A stretch of 64,000 bases of DNA from Aerococcus urinae (GCF_001543175.1 NZ_CP014161.1:1910263-1974262); one strand, 5' to 3'; counted from the stretch's first letter, positions 16,508 through 24,877 are shown. Translations and numbers: made by a program. Notes: generated from the letters alone by a model not told the origin.

Positions 16508-17494
16508 ATGGAAAAATTAGCAAGTACTGGTCTAAGTAAAGAAGCCATTATCGAGGCTTATAAGCATGTAGTCCGGAGCCGTTTACTCGATGAACGGATT
16601 TGGCAATTAACCCGGATCGGTAAGACCTCCTTTAATATTTCTGGTCAAGGACATGAAGTCGGTCTAGTAGCCATGGCTTTAGCCTTTGACCATGACAAGG
16701 ACTTCTTCCTTCCTTATTACCGGGACATGACCGCCTGCATGGTGTGGGGCATGTCCTGTACCGATGTTCTCCTGGCCACCTTTGGTAAGGATGCTGACCC
16801 CAACTCTCACGGCCGGCAGATGCCTAACCACTTTGGCTCCAAAGAACACAATATCGTCAGCCATTCCTCCCCGGTGTCGACCCAATACCCCGTGGCTGCG
16901 GGAGTCGCCCTAGCTAACAAACTGGATGGTTCGGACAGCATCGCCCTCACGACCACAGGTGAAGGCTCCTTTAACCAAGGGGAATGTGCTGAAGCTATGA
17001 ATATTAGCGGGGTTATGCAACTTCCAGTCATCTTCGTGGTGGAAAATAACGGTTATGCCATCTCCGTTCCTGCCAAACACCAATACCATGCCGAATCCCT
17101 GGCCCTCAGAGGTCCTGGCTATGGTTTTGAAGGCGAACGGGTAGACGGCTTTGACTTTGCCCAAAGCTACAAGGCTTTCAAAAAAGCCGTGGAAAAGGTC
17201 CGCCAAGGCGGTGGCCCTCACCTGATTGAACTCATGGTCACCCGCTTAACCAGCCACTCCTCCGATGACGACCAAACCGTTTACCGGTCCAAAGAAGAAT
17301 TAGAGGAAGTCAAGGCCAATGACCCCATTAAGAAATTCAAAGCACAACTCATCGAAGAAGGCTATCTGACTGAAGCGGAAGACGAAAAAATCTACCAAGA
17401 ACTCCAAGCTGAAGTCGACCAAGCTACTGATGAAGCCGAAGCCAGCCCTGACCCTACACCAGAATCACTCTATGAACAAGTCTATGCCGACTAA
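16508..17494 (+). CDS. 2-oxo-acid dehydrogenase E1 component, alpha subunit
   Basis: A 328-residue thiamine-diphosphate-dependent decarboxylase subunit. The TPP-binding region is GEGSFNQGECAEAMN...VENNGYAIS. The phosphorylation-loop equivalent SHSSDDDQTVYRS is near residue 245. It decarboxylates the 2-oxo acid together with E1 beta and loads the acyl group on E2. Sequence and operon order resemble branched-chain 2-oxoisovalerate dehydrogenase more than pyruvate dehydrogenase, but the substrate is inferred. The start is set at MEKLASTG (16508); an upstream Met would add 16 atypical residues. Confidence 0.92.
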   Translation: MEKLASTGLSKEAIIEAYKHVVRSRLLDERIWQLTRIGKTSFNISGQGHEVGLVAMALAFDHDKDFFLPYYRDMTACMVWGMSCTDVLLATFGKDADPNSHGRQMPNHFGSKEHNIVSHSSPVSTQYPVAAGVALANKLDGSDSIALTTTGEGSFNQGECAEAMNISGVMQLPVIFVVENNGYAISVPAKHQYHAESLALRGPGYGFEGERVDGFDFAQSYKAFKKAVEKVRQGGGPHLIELMVTRLTSHSSDDDQTVYRSKEELEEVKANDPIKKFKAQLIEEGYLTEAEDEKIYQELQAEVDQATDEAEASPDPTPESLYEQVYAD

Positions 17495-17527
17495 TTTCTC
17501 CATATAATAGGAAAGGAATGACTCAAG

Positions 17528-18517
17528 ATGACAGAAATAACATACTTAGAGGCCTTAAACCAAGGTATTGATGAAGAAATGGCCCGCGACGATAAGGTCC
17601 TCATCTTTGGTGAAGACGTCGGCGGGGAAAAAGGTGGGGTTTTTGGTGTCTCCAAAGGCCTAGCCGCTAAATACGGGGATGACCGGGTCTTCTCCAGTCC
17701 CCTAACCGAAATTGCTATTGCTGGTTTAACCGTGGGCTTAGGCGTTAAAGGCTACCGGGCTATTGGTGAATTCCAATTTGCCGACTATATCCTCCCTGCT
17801 GTTAACCAAATTAACTCCGAAGCCGCTAGAATGCGTTACCGGACCAAGGGCGACTGGACCGCTCCTATCGTCTTTAGAGCACCTTATGGAGCTGGGGTTC
17901 GCGGTGGTTTCTACCATTCTCAAACCACGGACAAGGTCTTTGCTGGCCAACCAGGCCTTCGCATTGTAACGCCATCCACTGTCTATGATGCTAAGGGGAT
18001 GATCAAGGCCGCCATCCGTTCCGATGACCCCGTCCTCTTCTATGAACACAAACGTCTCTACCGGCTCTTAAAAGATGAAATTCCTAGCGAAGACTATACT
18101 GTTCCTTTAGACAAGGCCAATGTCCTCCGTCAAGGCGACGATATTACCGTGATTGCCTATGGGATTGTCCTCCAATACGCTCTTAAAGCCGCTGAACGCT
18201 TAAGTGAAGAAGAAGGCATTGAGACTGAAGTTGTTGACGTCAGAAGCCTCTATCCACTAGACAAAGAAACCCTGGTGGAAGCGGCTAAGAAAACCGGTAA
18301 GGTCCTTCTGGTCACTGAAGACAACAAGGAAGGCGCCATTATGAGTGAAATCGCCGCCATTATCGCTGAAGAGGCCCTCTTCGACTTGGATGCGCCCATC
18401 CGCCGTCTAGCTGGTCCGGATGTGCCTACTGTGGGCTATGCTCTCAACTTAGAACGTGAATTCTTAGTGGATGAGGACAAGGTCTACCAAGCCATGAAAG
18501 AGCTCGCTGAATTCTAA
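17528..18517 (+). CDS. 2-oxo-acid dehydrogenase E1 component, beta subunit
   Basis: A 329-residue transketolase-like beta subunit that completes the E1 alpha2-beta2 tetramer. It starts with the family TYLEALNQGIDEEM, has the GEDVGGEKGGVFGVSKGL loop, EFQFADYILPAVNQI, and the C-terminal transketolase fold with RRLAGPDVPTVGYA. AGGAAAGGA is upstream. 33 bp follow the E1 alpha stop. Confidence 0.95.
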   Translation: MTEITYLEALNQGIDEEMARDDKVLIFGEDVGGEKGGVFGVSKGLAAKYGDDRVFSSPLTEIAIAGLTVGLGVKGYRAIGEFQFADYILPAVNQINSEAARMRYRTKGDWTAPIVFRAPYGAGVRGGFYHSQTTDKVFAGQPGLRIVTPSTVYDAKGMIKAAIRSDDPVLFYEHKRLYRLLKDEIPSEDYTVPLDKANVLRQGDDITVIAYGIVLQYALKAAERLSEEEGIETEVVDVRSLYPLDKETLVEAAKKTGKVLLVTEDNKEGAIMSEIAAIIAEEALFDLDAPIRRLAGPDVPTVGYALNLEREFLVDEDKVYQAMKELAEF

Positions 18518-18560
18518 TCATGAATAGGACTTGTCATTAAGCAGAAGGGAGCTTAAACTA

Positions 18561-20012
18561 ATGACTAAAAAAATCATCAAGATGCCGGCCCTAGGCGAAA
18601 GTGTTCACGAAGCGACCATTAACGCTTGGCTAGTCAAAGCCGGCGATACCGTCAAAAAATACGACCCGCTTGCAGAAGTGATCTCTGACAAGGTCACCAC
18701 CGAGGTCCCCTCCGAATATAGTGGGGTGATCGATGAATTGTTGGTTGATGAAGATGAAGAAATACCTATTGGCCAAGCTATCCTTTCCATTATAGTCGAA
18801 GGGGATGGCCCAGACGACCAGGCTGAAGCCAGTCCAACAGCAGCGAATGACCAAGAGCCGGCCGCTGAAACAAAGGAAGCCAGCCAGCCAGCTCAAAATC
18901 TTAACTATTCCCCGGCTGTGGTCCGCTTGGCCCAGGAAAAAGGCATCGACCTCAAGCAAGTCACCGGTTCTGGTAAAAATGGCCGCATTACCCGAAAAGA
19001 CGTCCTCAAAGCCGCTGATCAAATCAAAAACAGCAGTCAAAGCACAAAAACTAGTGAAGCAAAATTGTCAAATGATTCAGAAAAATCGAAATCTTCTAGC
19101 CGATACTCACCAGCTGTGCTAAAATTAGCTCAGACGCATAATATTGATTTGTCTCAGTTGGTGGGAACTGGTGCTAAAGGGCGTATCACACGAAAAGATG
19201 TTCTAGCGGCACTTGAATCGGGCCCAAGCCCAGACCAAACTGCCAACCAGTCTGAAAATAGCAGCCCAGCTGGTCAGTCAGCCAAGGCTCAAGTGAGTCA
19301 ACCAAGTCAATCTCAAGACCAAGTCACACAAGCCGATGGTATCCGTAAGGCCATTGCTAAACAAATGACTAAGTCCTATCAAGAGATTCCCCATGCTTGG
19401 ATGATGGTAGAAGCTGACGTGACCAATATTGTTAATTTACGCAATCATTTAAAAGAATCTTACCAGGATAATGAAGGGATCCACCTCTCTTACTTCCCAT
19501 TCTTTGTTAAAGCAGTGACCCAAGCTTTAAAACAACACCCACTGCTTAACGCCAGTTGGCAGGAAGATGGGATTCACTACCATAAAGACATTAACTTATC
19601 GATAGCAGTAGCTACCGAAGACCATCTTTATGTGCCAGTGATCAAACAGGCGGACCGTTTATCCATCAATGGGATTGCCCATGAAATTGACCGCTTAGCC
19701 CAGGCCGTTAAAAACGGTAAGGCGACCAGCCAAGACATGCAAGGCGGGACCTTTACCGTAAATAATACGGGGGTCTTCGGTTCGGTCCAATCCATGGGGA
19801 TCATTAATCCACCACAAGCTGCGATTCTTCAAGTCGAATCGATTAAGAAGCGCCTTCTTGTCAGTGATGACGGTAATTTCAAAATGGCCGACATGGTTAA
19901 CCTCTGTCTCTCCATTGACCATCGTCTCCTCGACGGTTTAGAAGCCGGTCGCTTCTTACAAGATGTGGTCCACAATTTAGCTCAATTCAGCCAAGAAACA
20001 GAGATATATTAA
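18561..20012 (+). CDS. 2-oxo-acid dehydrogenase E2 (lipoyl acyltransferase) with two subunit-binding domains
   Basis: A 483-residue E2 core enzyme. One lipoyl domain (~1-78) carries the lipoylated Lys in ISDKVTTEV. The first peripheral subunit-binding domain lies at ~115-150 (NYSPAVVRLAQEKGIDL... ITRKDVL). After a Ser/Lys linker comes a second at ~182-217 (RYSPAVLKLAQTHNIDL... ITRKDVL). An Ala/Ser/Gln linker leads to the catalytic domain (~255-483) ending in the active-site SIDHRLLDG. Typical bacterial E2 has one such binding domain. The start is at MTKKIIKMPAL with AGAAGGGA upstream. Confidence 0.94.
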   Translation: MTKKIIKMPALGESVHEATINAWLVKAGDTVKKYDPLAEVISDKVTTEVPSEYSGVIDELLVDEDEEIPIGQAILSIIVEGDGPDDQAEASPTAANDQEPAAETKEASQPAQNLNYSPAVVRLAQEKGIDLKQVTGSGKNGRITRKDVLKAADQIKNSSQSTKTSEAKLSNDSEKSKSSSRYSPAVLKLAQTHNIDLSQLVGTGAKGRITRKDVLAALESGPSPDQTANQSENSSPAGQSAKAQVSQPSQSQDQVTQADGIRKAIAKQMTKSYQEIPHAWMMVEADVTNIVNLRNHLKESYQDNEGIHLSYFPFFVKAVTQALKQHPLLNASWQEDGIHYHKDINLSIAVATEDHLYVPVIKQADRLSINGIAHEIDRLAQAVKNGKATSQDMQGGTFTVNNTGVFGSVQSMGIINPPQAAILQVESIKKRLLVSDDGNFKMADMVNLCLSIDHRLLDGLEAGRFLQDVVHNLAQFSQETEIY

Positions 20013-20087
20013 TGCGCTTCTTAGACTCTAGCGACAGTCTTTAACTGAGAGTCAACCAATTATTTCTAGAGAAGAAGGAGTGACAAT

Positions 20088-21137
20088 ATGAGTGAAGAAA
20101 CACAAATGACCCCTAAGGTCTTTCTTAATAAAGTATTGAATGGGACAGCGACAGGAGTGGTTATTGGTTTAATTCCTAATGCCGTTCTATCCGGGATTTT
20201 AAAATATTTTACCCACATTCCCCTAGCCGTTACCATTTCTCAAATTGCCGTTATTTTCCAATTAGCGACCCCGCTTCTGATCGGGGCCTTAATCGCCATG
20301 CAATTTGGCTTCAAGCCCATGCAAGTCATGGTGACCGCCGGAGCCAGTTTCGTGGGCTCGGGAGTTGTCCAATATAATCCTGAAGCCAAGGCCTATATCG
20401 GTGCGGGAACCGGGGACTTGATCAATACCATGATCACTGCCGCCATAGCGGTTCTGGTCTTACTCTGGGTCAAAGATAAATTTGGCTCCACCGCTGTGAT
20501 CGCCATGCCGATCTTAGTAGGTTGTGGGGTGGCCCTGATCGGGGTCCTCTTACTCCCTATTATCGCTAAGTTCACTGGCGCCATCGGTAGTGTCATTAAC
20601 AGCTTTACCAACCTACAACCGATCCTAATGACCATCTTGATCTCCTGTTCATTCGCGATGTTGATTATCTCACCCATTTCAACCGTGGCGATCGGTCTAG
20701 CCATCCAACTCGATGGGATTGCTGCTGGGGCAGCTTCCATGGGGGTTGCGGCAACAACAGTCGTTTTAGTGGTTCATTCTTGGAAAGTTAATGAATCCGG
20801 GGTTACCCTAGCCATTGCCTTAGGGGCTATGAAGATGATGATGGCCAACTTATTCAAGTATCCAATCATCTTAGTACCTACCCTATTTACTGCAGTGATT
20901 ACTGCTATTCCAGTAGCCCTCTTCAATATTTCCGGTACCCCACAATCCGCTGGTTTCGGTTTAGTAGGTATTGTCGGACCGCTAGCATCCTTCGATGCCG
21001 GCCTAAGCATTCCATTAGTCGTTCTTTCTTGGTTGATCATTCCCGTAGCCGTTGCCTTACTCAGCAAAGTTCTCTTTGAAAAAGTATTGAAATTATATGA
21101 CGGTAACGTGGTCTTTGCTTACCAAGGTCAAGAGTAA
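20088..21137 (+). CDS. PTS_EIIC_2-family membrane protein
   Basis: A 349-residue protein with about nine hydrophobic segments, resembling the EIIC-like (PTS_EIIC_2 / PfoR-type) membrane family. Visible signatures are GVVIGLIPNAVLSG near the N-terminus, GASFVGSGVVQYN, the central GTGDLINTMI and the C-terminal GLVGIVGPLASFDAG. These proteins lack EIIA and EIIB domains, and the substrate is unknown. It is 75 bp after E2 with its own GAAGGAG and may be transcribed with the dehydrogenase operon, suggesting uptake or export of an organic acid or related compound (inference). Confidence 0.75.
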   Translation: MSEETQMTPKVFLNKVLNGTATGVVIGLIPNAVLSGILKYFTHIPLAVTISQIAVIFQLATPLLIGALIAMQFGFKPMQVMVTAGASFVGSGVVQYNPEAKAYIGAGTGDLINTMITAAIAVLVLLWVKDKFGSTAVIAMPILVGCGVALIGVLLLPIIAKFTGAIGSVINSFTNLQPILMTILISCSFAMLIISPISTVAIGLAIQLDGIAAGAASMGVAATTVVLVVHSWKVNESGVTLAIALGAMKMMMANLFKYPIILVPTLFTAVITAIPVALFNISGTPQSAGFGLVGIVGPLASFDAGLSIPLVVLSWLIIPVAVALLSKVLFEKVLKLYDGNVVFAYQGQE

Positions 21138-21150
21138 AATTGCTAACAAA

Positions 21151-21176
21151 GTCGAGCGCAAGCTCGGCTTTTTTTA
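21151..21176 (+). terminator. Terminator of the dehydrogenase/EIIC-like operon
   Basis: GTCGAGC-GCAA-GCTCGGC with a following run of seven T. Confidence 0.85.
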
Positions 21177-21203
21177 TGCTTATTTTTAAATACTAACCCT
21201 CCG

Positions 21204-21344
21204 ATTTTGTCCTTTTGTGTGACTGTCACACTCTCTCCAAACCTGTTCCAAGCGCGAGGTGAGCTCCATTTCAGAAGTCCTTGCAAATCCTCTTTGAGGA
21301 TTTTCGGCGCACTTCTTCCAATGGTCTCCCCTCTTATTGCGCTT
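21204..21344 (+). repeat. Covarying palindromic repeat, unit 1
   Basis: After a remnant tail (21204-21231, containing GTGTGAC-T-GTCACAC) and the conserved block CTCTCTCCAAACCTGTTCC come nested arms. They are AAGCGC/GCGCTT (21250, 21339), GAGGTGAG/CTCCCCTC (one mismatch), CCATT/AATGG, AGAAGT/ACTTCT and AAATCCTC/GAGGATTT, closing on loop TTT. Unpaired TC, CCTTGC and TTCGGC-type segments separate the helices. Confidence 0.8.
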
Positions 21345-21464
21345 GTCACACTCTCTCCAAACCTGTTCCAAGTGCAGAGCAAGCGTCCGCTTCAGAAATA
21401 TTTGTCAATCCTTTTCAAGGATTTCCGCATATTTCTTCCAGCGGTCTTGCTCTTTTACGCACTT
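21345..21464 (+). repeat. Covarying palindromic repeat, unit 2
   Basis: Same leading block (GTCACACTCTCTCCAAACCTG). Arms, all perfect: AAGTGC/GCACTT (21370, 21459), AGAGCAAG/CTTGCTCT (21376, 21446), CCGCT/AGCGG (21387, 21440), AGAAATAT/ATATTTCT (21394, 21429), AATCCTT/AAGGATT (21407, 21417), loop TTC. Each helix differs in sequence from unit 1 yet stays paired. Confidence 0.85.
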
Positions 21465-21752
21465 GTCACACTCTCTAAACCTGCTCCAGTCACAGGACGA
21501 ACGTCCATTTCAAAAACTGTCAACACTCAGTCAAGCTGAGTTCGTACGCTAGCCTTGAAGTTGCTTCAGAAAATTCCAACGCACAGATTCCTGTGCTTTT
21601 GGTATTTTCCTCCAGCAATTCAAGCCTTTGACGGCGTACTCACATCCTAATAGCTGAGTTTATGACAGTTTTCTCCAATTGCTATAGCTGTTCGAAGCGT
21701 TAGCGAGTTACAGATATAGTATGCGTAGCGTTTTCGTCCTTTATCGTGACTG
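21465..21752 (+). repeat. Covarying palindromic repeat, unit 3, interrupted
   Basis: Arms AGTCAC/GTGACT (21488, 21746), AGGACGAA/TTCGTCCT (21494, 21733), AAAACTGTC/GACAGTTTT (21513, 21664) and CTCAG/CTGAG. The apex is split by the 21543-21651 element. An accessory hairpin (21679-21729; CTATAGCTGT pairs with ACAGATATAG, one mismatch) replaces the CCNNT/ANNGG helix on the 3' side. The same 51 bp occurs inverted at 2462-2512. Confidence 0.8.
21543..21651 (+). repeat. Palindromic unit 4 nested inside unit 3
   Basis: Arms GTACGC/GCGTAC (21544, 21634), CTTGAA/TTCAAG (21554, 21619), TTGCT/AGCAA (21561, 21614), AGAAAAT/ATTTTCCT (one bulge), CCAA/TTGG and GCACAG/CTGTGC (21581, 21591) with loop ATTC. 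It is bracketed by direct repeats AGCTGAGTT at 21534-21542 and 21652-21660. It looks like an inserted element with a 9-bp duplication; a branched helix of one larger structure is the alternative. Confidence 0.7.
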
Positions 21753-21776
21753 TCGCACTCTTTTAAATCCCCAAAA

Positions 21777-22053
21777 GTGGATAAGTTTTCCCAGGGGGAG
21801 TGGACAGAGCTTACTGCCAAGAACTTATCCCAAGGGCTTTTAACAGACTTCTGCACAATCCACAACAAGGGGAGAAGTTATCCACAACTGTGGATTCCTT
21901 TTTGAAATCTGTGTGTAGTTAGGCTTTTATCCCTGTGTATTATCCACAATCGAACAAGTTTTCCCCTGTAAACTCCTAGCTATGCACAGATTGTGGATAA
22001 GTCTATGAACAACTTGGGAAAACTTTTATCCCCAAGTGAATAAATGTGGATAA
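21777..22053 (+). other. oriC, left DnaA-box cluster
   Basis: Perfect DnaA boxes (TTATCCACA or its complement) at 21878-21886, 21940-21948, 21992-22000 and 22045-22053, plus near matches at 21777 (AGTGGATAA), 21889 and several TTATCCC. It sits immediately upstream of dnaA, as the incA/incB part of bipartite Bacillus-type origins. It also likely lets DnaA repress its own gene. Confidence 0.9.
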
Positions 22054-22110
22054 CTTTCCTGCTTCATGGTAAACTAAAAGAGACTATTTCTATAGAAAGG
22101 AGTCGTTTCG

Positions 22111-23463
22111 ATGGATCCTTTACAGGAACTTTGGCAAGTGGTCACCGAGTATTTTCGTGCGCACTTGACCAAGGGAAGTTTCGATACCTGGATTTTGGGC
22201 CTCAAACCCCTCCGGATGGATCATGATGTCTTATACATCGAAGCTGTTTCCCAACTGCACAAAAAACACATTGAATCCAATTATATGATGCAGCTGCAAC
22301 AGGTGATTTATGACTACCTCGGCCGAGAAATTCGGATCGAAATTACACTCGACAACCAACAAGCGGGGAGCAATCATTTAGACTTCGGACCAGCAGCTAA
22401 TCCTGGCCAAGCCCCAGCTGACAATCGCACCGCTAACCGACATAGCGACTTAAACCCTAAGTATACCTTCGAAAACTTTGTGGTAGGTGAAGGAAATAAA
22501 ATGGCCCATGCCGCTGCCTTAGCCGTGGCTGAAGGTCCAGGACGGGACTATAACCCCCTCTTCTTCTATGGGGGCGTAGGACTGGGAAAAACCCATCTCA
22601 TGCAAGCGATTGGCCACGAAGTCTTACGGACTCATCCTGATGCTATTGTCAAATATGTCACCAGTGAGACTTTTACCAATGACTTTATTGAAGCGATTCG
22701 GACCAATACCATGCCGGACTTCCATCAAGCCTACCGTCATGTGGACATGCTCTTGGTCGATGATATTCAATTTATCGGTAACAAGCAGTCGACCCAAGAA
22801 GAGTTCTTCCATACCTTTAACGCCCTCTACAATAATAATAAGCATATCGTCTTAACCAGTGACCGCGATGCCAGTCAAATTCCTGAGTTAGAGGACCGGC
22901 TGGTTTCCCGCTTTAAGCAAGGCTTATCAACGGATATCACCCCACCAGATTTAGAAACCCGGATTGCCATTTTGCGCAACAAAGCCAAGGTCAACGGCAT
23001 TGATATTCCAGACGAGACCCTTTCCTATATCGCTGGTCAAATTGATACTAATATTCGCGAGCTAGAAGGAGCCCTCACCAGTGTTCAAGCCTATGCGGTC
23101 ATGAACCAAGAAGAGCTCAGTCCTGATGTCGCCGCCAGGGCCTTATCCAATTATCGCGACGCCAATACCAAAAAGGTACCAAGTATTGCTGAAATTCAAG
23201 AAACCGTAGCCGATTACTTTGACCTGACTGTTGCCGATTTAAAAGGGAAGAAACGGAAACGGGACATTGTCGTTCCCCGGCAAATTGCCATGTTCCTCTC
23301 TCGGGAAATTACGGATGCCTCCCTACCTAAGATTGGCCAAGAATTCGGCGGCAAAGACCACACCACGGTCCTCCATGCCCATGAAAAAATCTCAGAAGCC
23401 ATGAAATCAGCCACTGAGATTAAAGAAAATGTCGAAAGTATTCAAAATTTACTCAAACGTTAG
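22111..23463 (+). CDS. dnaA: Chromosomal replication initiator DnaA
   Basis: A 450-residue AAA+ initiator. Domain I (~1-85) contains WILGLKPL. A short variable linker leads to the AAA+ domain (~115-330), with Walker A GGVGLGKTH, Walker B LLVDDIQFI and sensor/arginine-finger region LEDRLVSRF. The C-terminal DNA-binding domain carries the signature GGKDHTTVLHAHEKI. It binds the 9-bp boxes on both sides of its gene and melts the adjacent AT-rich element. GAAAGGAG is 7 bp upstream of the ATG. dnaN follows. Confidence 0.98.
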   Translation: MDPLQELWQVVTEYFRAHLTKGSFDTWILGLKPLRMDHDVLYIEAVSQLHKKHIESNYMMQLQQVIYDYLGREIRIEITLDNQQAGSNHLDFGPAANPGQAPADNRTANRHSDLNPKYTFENFVVGEGNKMAHAAALAVAEGPGRDYNPLFFYGGVGLGKTHLMQAIGHEVLRTHPDAIVKYVTSETFTNDFIEAIRTNTMPDFHQAYRHVDMLLVDDIQFIGNKQSTQEEFFHTFNALYNNNKHIVLTSDRDASQIPELEDRLVSRFKQGLSTDITPPDLETRIAILRNKAKVNGIDIPDETLSYIAGQIDTNIRELEGALTSVQAYAVMNQEELSPDVAARALSNYRDANTKKVPSIAEIQETVADYFDLTVADLKGKKRKRDIVVPRQIAMFLSREITDASLPKIGQEFGGKDHTTVLHAHEKISEAMKSATEIKENVESIQNLLKR

Positions 23464-23538
23464 GGTTTTAGCCGACTCTCCTGTCTTCAAGGCAGGCAAA
23501 GTGAGCTTTTTATGCTAAACTAATAAAAGAAAAGGGCC

Positions 23539-23588
23539 TGTGGATAAATAGCTAAGTTAGGCACAAGCCTTCCCACAACTTATCCACA
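23539..23588 (+). other. oriC, right DnaA boxes
   Basis: Two perfect boxes in opposite orientation, TGTGGATAA at 23539-23547 and TTATCCACA at 23580-23588, in the dnaA-dnaN gap. A weaker TTCCACA follows at 23635. Confidence 0.9.
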
Positions 23589-23645
23589 AGTGGAAAAGTC
23601 TTAAGGTCACTTCTTTGAGGAAGTTTTCAACAGCTTCCACATGAC

Positions 23646-23690
23646 CTACTACTATTACTATACTATTAATATATATATAAATAAGCACGC
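23646..23690 (+). other. DnaA-trio repeats and AT-rich unwinding element
   Basis: Five consecutive trinucleotides CTA-CTA-CTA-TTA-CTA at 23646-23660 match the DnaA-trio pattern described in Bacillus subtilis. An A/T-dominated tract (23661-23690) follows directly. The order box, trios, AT tract is as expected for the site where DnaA opens the duplex. Confidence 0.8.
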
Positions 23691-23710
23691 ATCCAGCAAA
23701 GGAGCTTTTT

Positions 23711-24862
23711 ATGAAATTTACAATTAAACGTTCCATTTTTGTTGATCATTTAAACAATGTCCAACGAGCGATTTCCTCACGGACAACTATTCCTATACTC
23801 ACTGGAATTAAAATCGCTGTTCTGGATTCAGGAATCATCCTTACTGGTAGTGATTCAACCATTTCGATTGAAATTTATATTTCTAAAGAAGATGAAAGTA
23901 ACCAGTTATCGATTGCTGAGACAGGGTCTATTGTTCTCCCTTCCCGTTTCCTCGGTGACATTGTCAAAAAACTCCCTGAAGACCAACTGACCTTGGAAGT
24001 CCAAGATAACTTACAAACTGTTATCCGCTCAGGAGAATCCGTCTTTAACCTCAATGGGACTGCCGGCAGCGAATACCCCACTCTCCCTGAAATTGATGCT
24101 GATTCGACCTATGTCTTACCGGGTCATCTCTTTAAACGGGTGGTTAACCACACCATTATTTCGGTATCTAACCAACAAATCCGCCCACTCTTTACCGGGG
24201 TTCACTTTATCCTGGCCGATGAGCAACTGAAAGCGGTATCAACCGACTCCCACCGGCTCAGTCAACGGATTGTGCCTTTGACCATGCCAGAAGAAAGCCA
24301 AGGTAAGCCTTTAGAAATCAATATTCCAGGGCAAACTCTGACCGAGCTTACCCGTTTAGTGGATGATAATGAAGATATTGAGATGATGGTCACCGATAAC
24401 CAAGTCCTCTTTAAGATTGATAATGTCTACCTTTATTCCAGACTCTTGGAAGGGAATTACCCCGATACCGACCGCTTGTTGAGCTTGGACTACAACACGA
24501 AAATTAAAGTCGATGCCCAAGAACTGGTTCACGCAGTAGAACGGGCCTTAATCTTAAGCCACCAAGGCAAGAACAATGTGGTTAAGCTTTCCCTTTCCCA
24601 AGAAGAAGCCATTCTTTCCGGTCACTCTTCTGAGATTGGTTATGTTAAGGAAAAACTCAGCCTCCTAAGCTTTGAAGGCGATGACTTGGAAATTTCCTTT
24701 AACCCCGACTACTTACGGGAAGCTCTAAGGAGTTTTGGCGGCCAAGATGTGGTCATTCGTTTCGTTAACCCAACCCACTCCTTTATCTTGACCCCAAGTG
24801 AAGATGAAGATGAATTTAACATGGTTCAACTCATCACCCCTATCCGGACACCTGGTAATTAA
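23711..24862 (+). CDS. dnaN: DNA polymerase III beta subunit (sliding clamp)
   Basis: A 383-residue clamp protein with three repeated clamp folds. It begins MKFTIKRSIFVDHLNNVQRAI and ends with the family-typical QLITPIRTP. It encircles DNA and tethers polymerase III and other enzymes through their clamp-binding peptides. AAAGGAG is upstream of the ATG. The following terminator shows that, unlike some relatives, it is not transcribed on into yaaA-recF; a flavoprotein gene lies between them. Confidence 0.98.
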   Translation: MKFTIKRSIFVDHLNNVQRAISSRTTIPILTGIKIAVLDSGIILTGSDSTISIEIYISKEDESNQLSIAETGSIVLPSRFLGDIVKKLPEDQLTLEVQDNLQTVIRSGESVFNLNGTAGSEYPTLPEIDADSTYVLPGHLFKRVVNHTIISVSNQQIRPLFTGVHFILADEQLKAVSTDSHRLSQRIVPLTMPEESQGKPLEINIPGQTLTELTRLVDDNEDIEMMVTDNQVLFKIDNVYLYSRLLEGNYPDTDRLLSLDYNTKIKVDAQELVHAVERALILSHQGKNNVVKLSLSQEEAILSGHSSEIGYVKEKLSLLSFEGDDLEISFNPDYLREALRSFGGQDVVIRFVNPTHSFILTPSEDEDEFNMVQLITPIRTPGN

Positions 24863-24877
24863 GCTAATACTTAGACC

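Noticed and set aside
21207-21552. Several overlapping short ORFs of 60-110 codons on both strands
   Set aside because: They fall wholly within the palindromic repeats, repeat the same peptide fragments, and lack ribosome binding sites.
21204-21752. CRISPR-like array (regular conserved blocks separated by variable sequence)
   Set aside because: The variable parts are themselves palindromic and pair internally, spacing is ~115 bp, and no cas gene is present. A structured repeat family explains it better.
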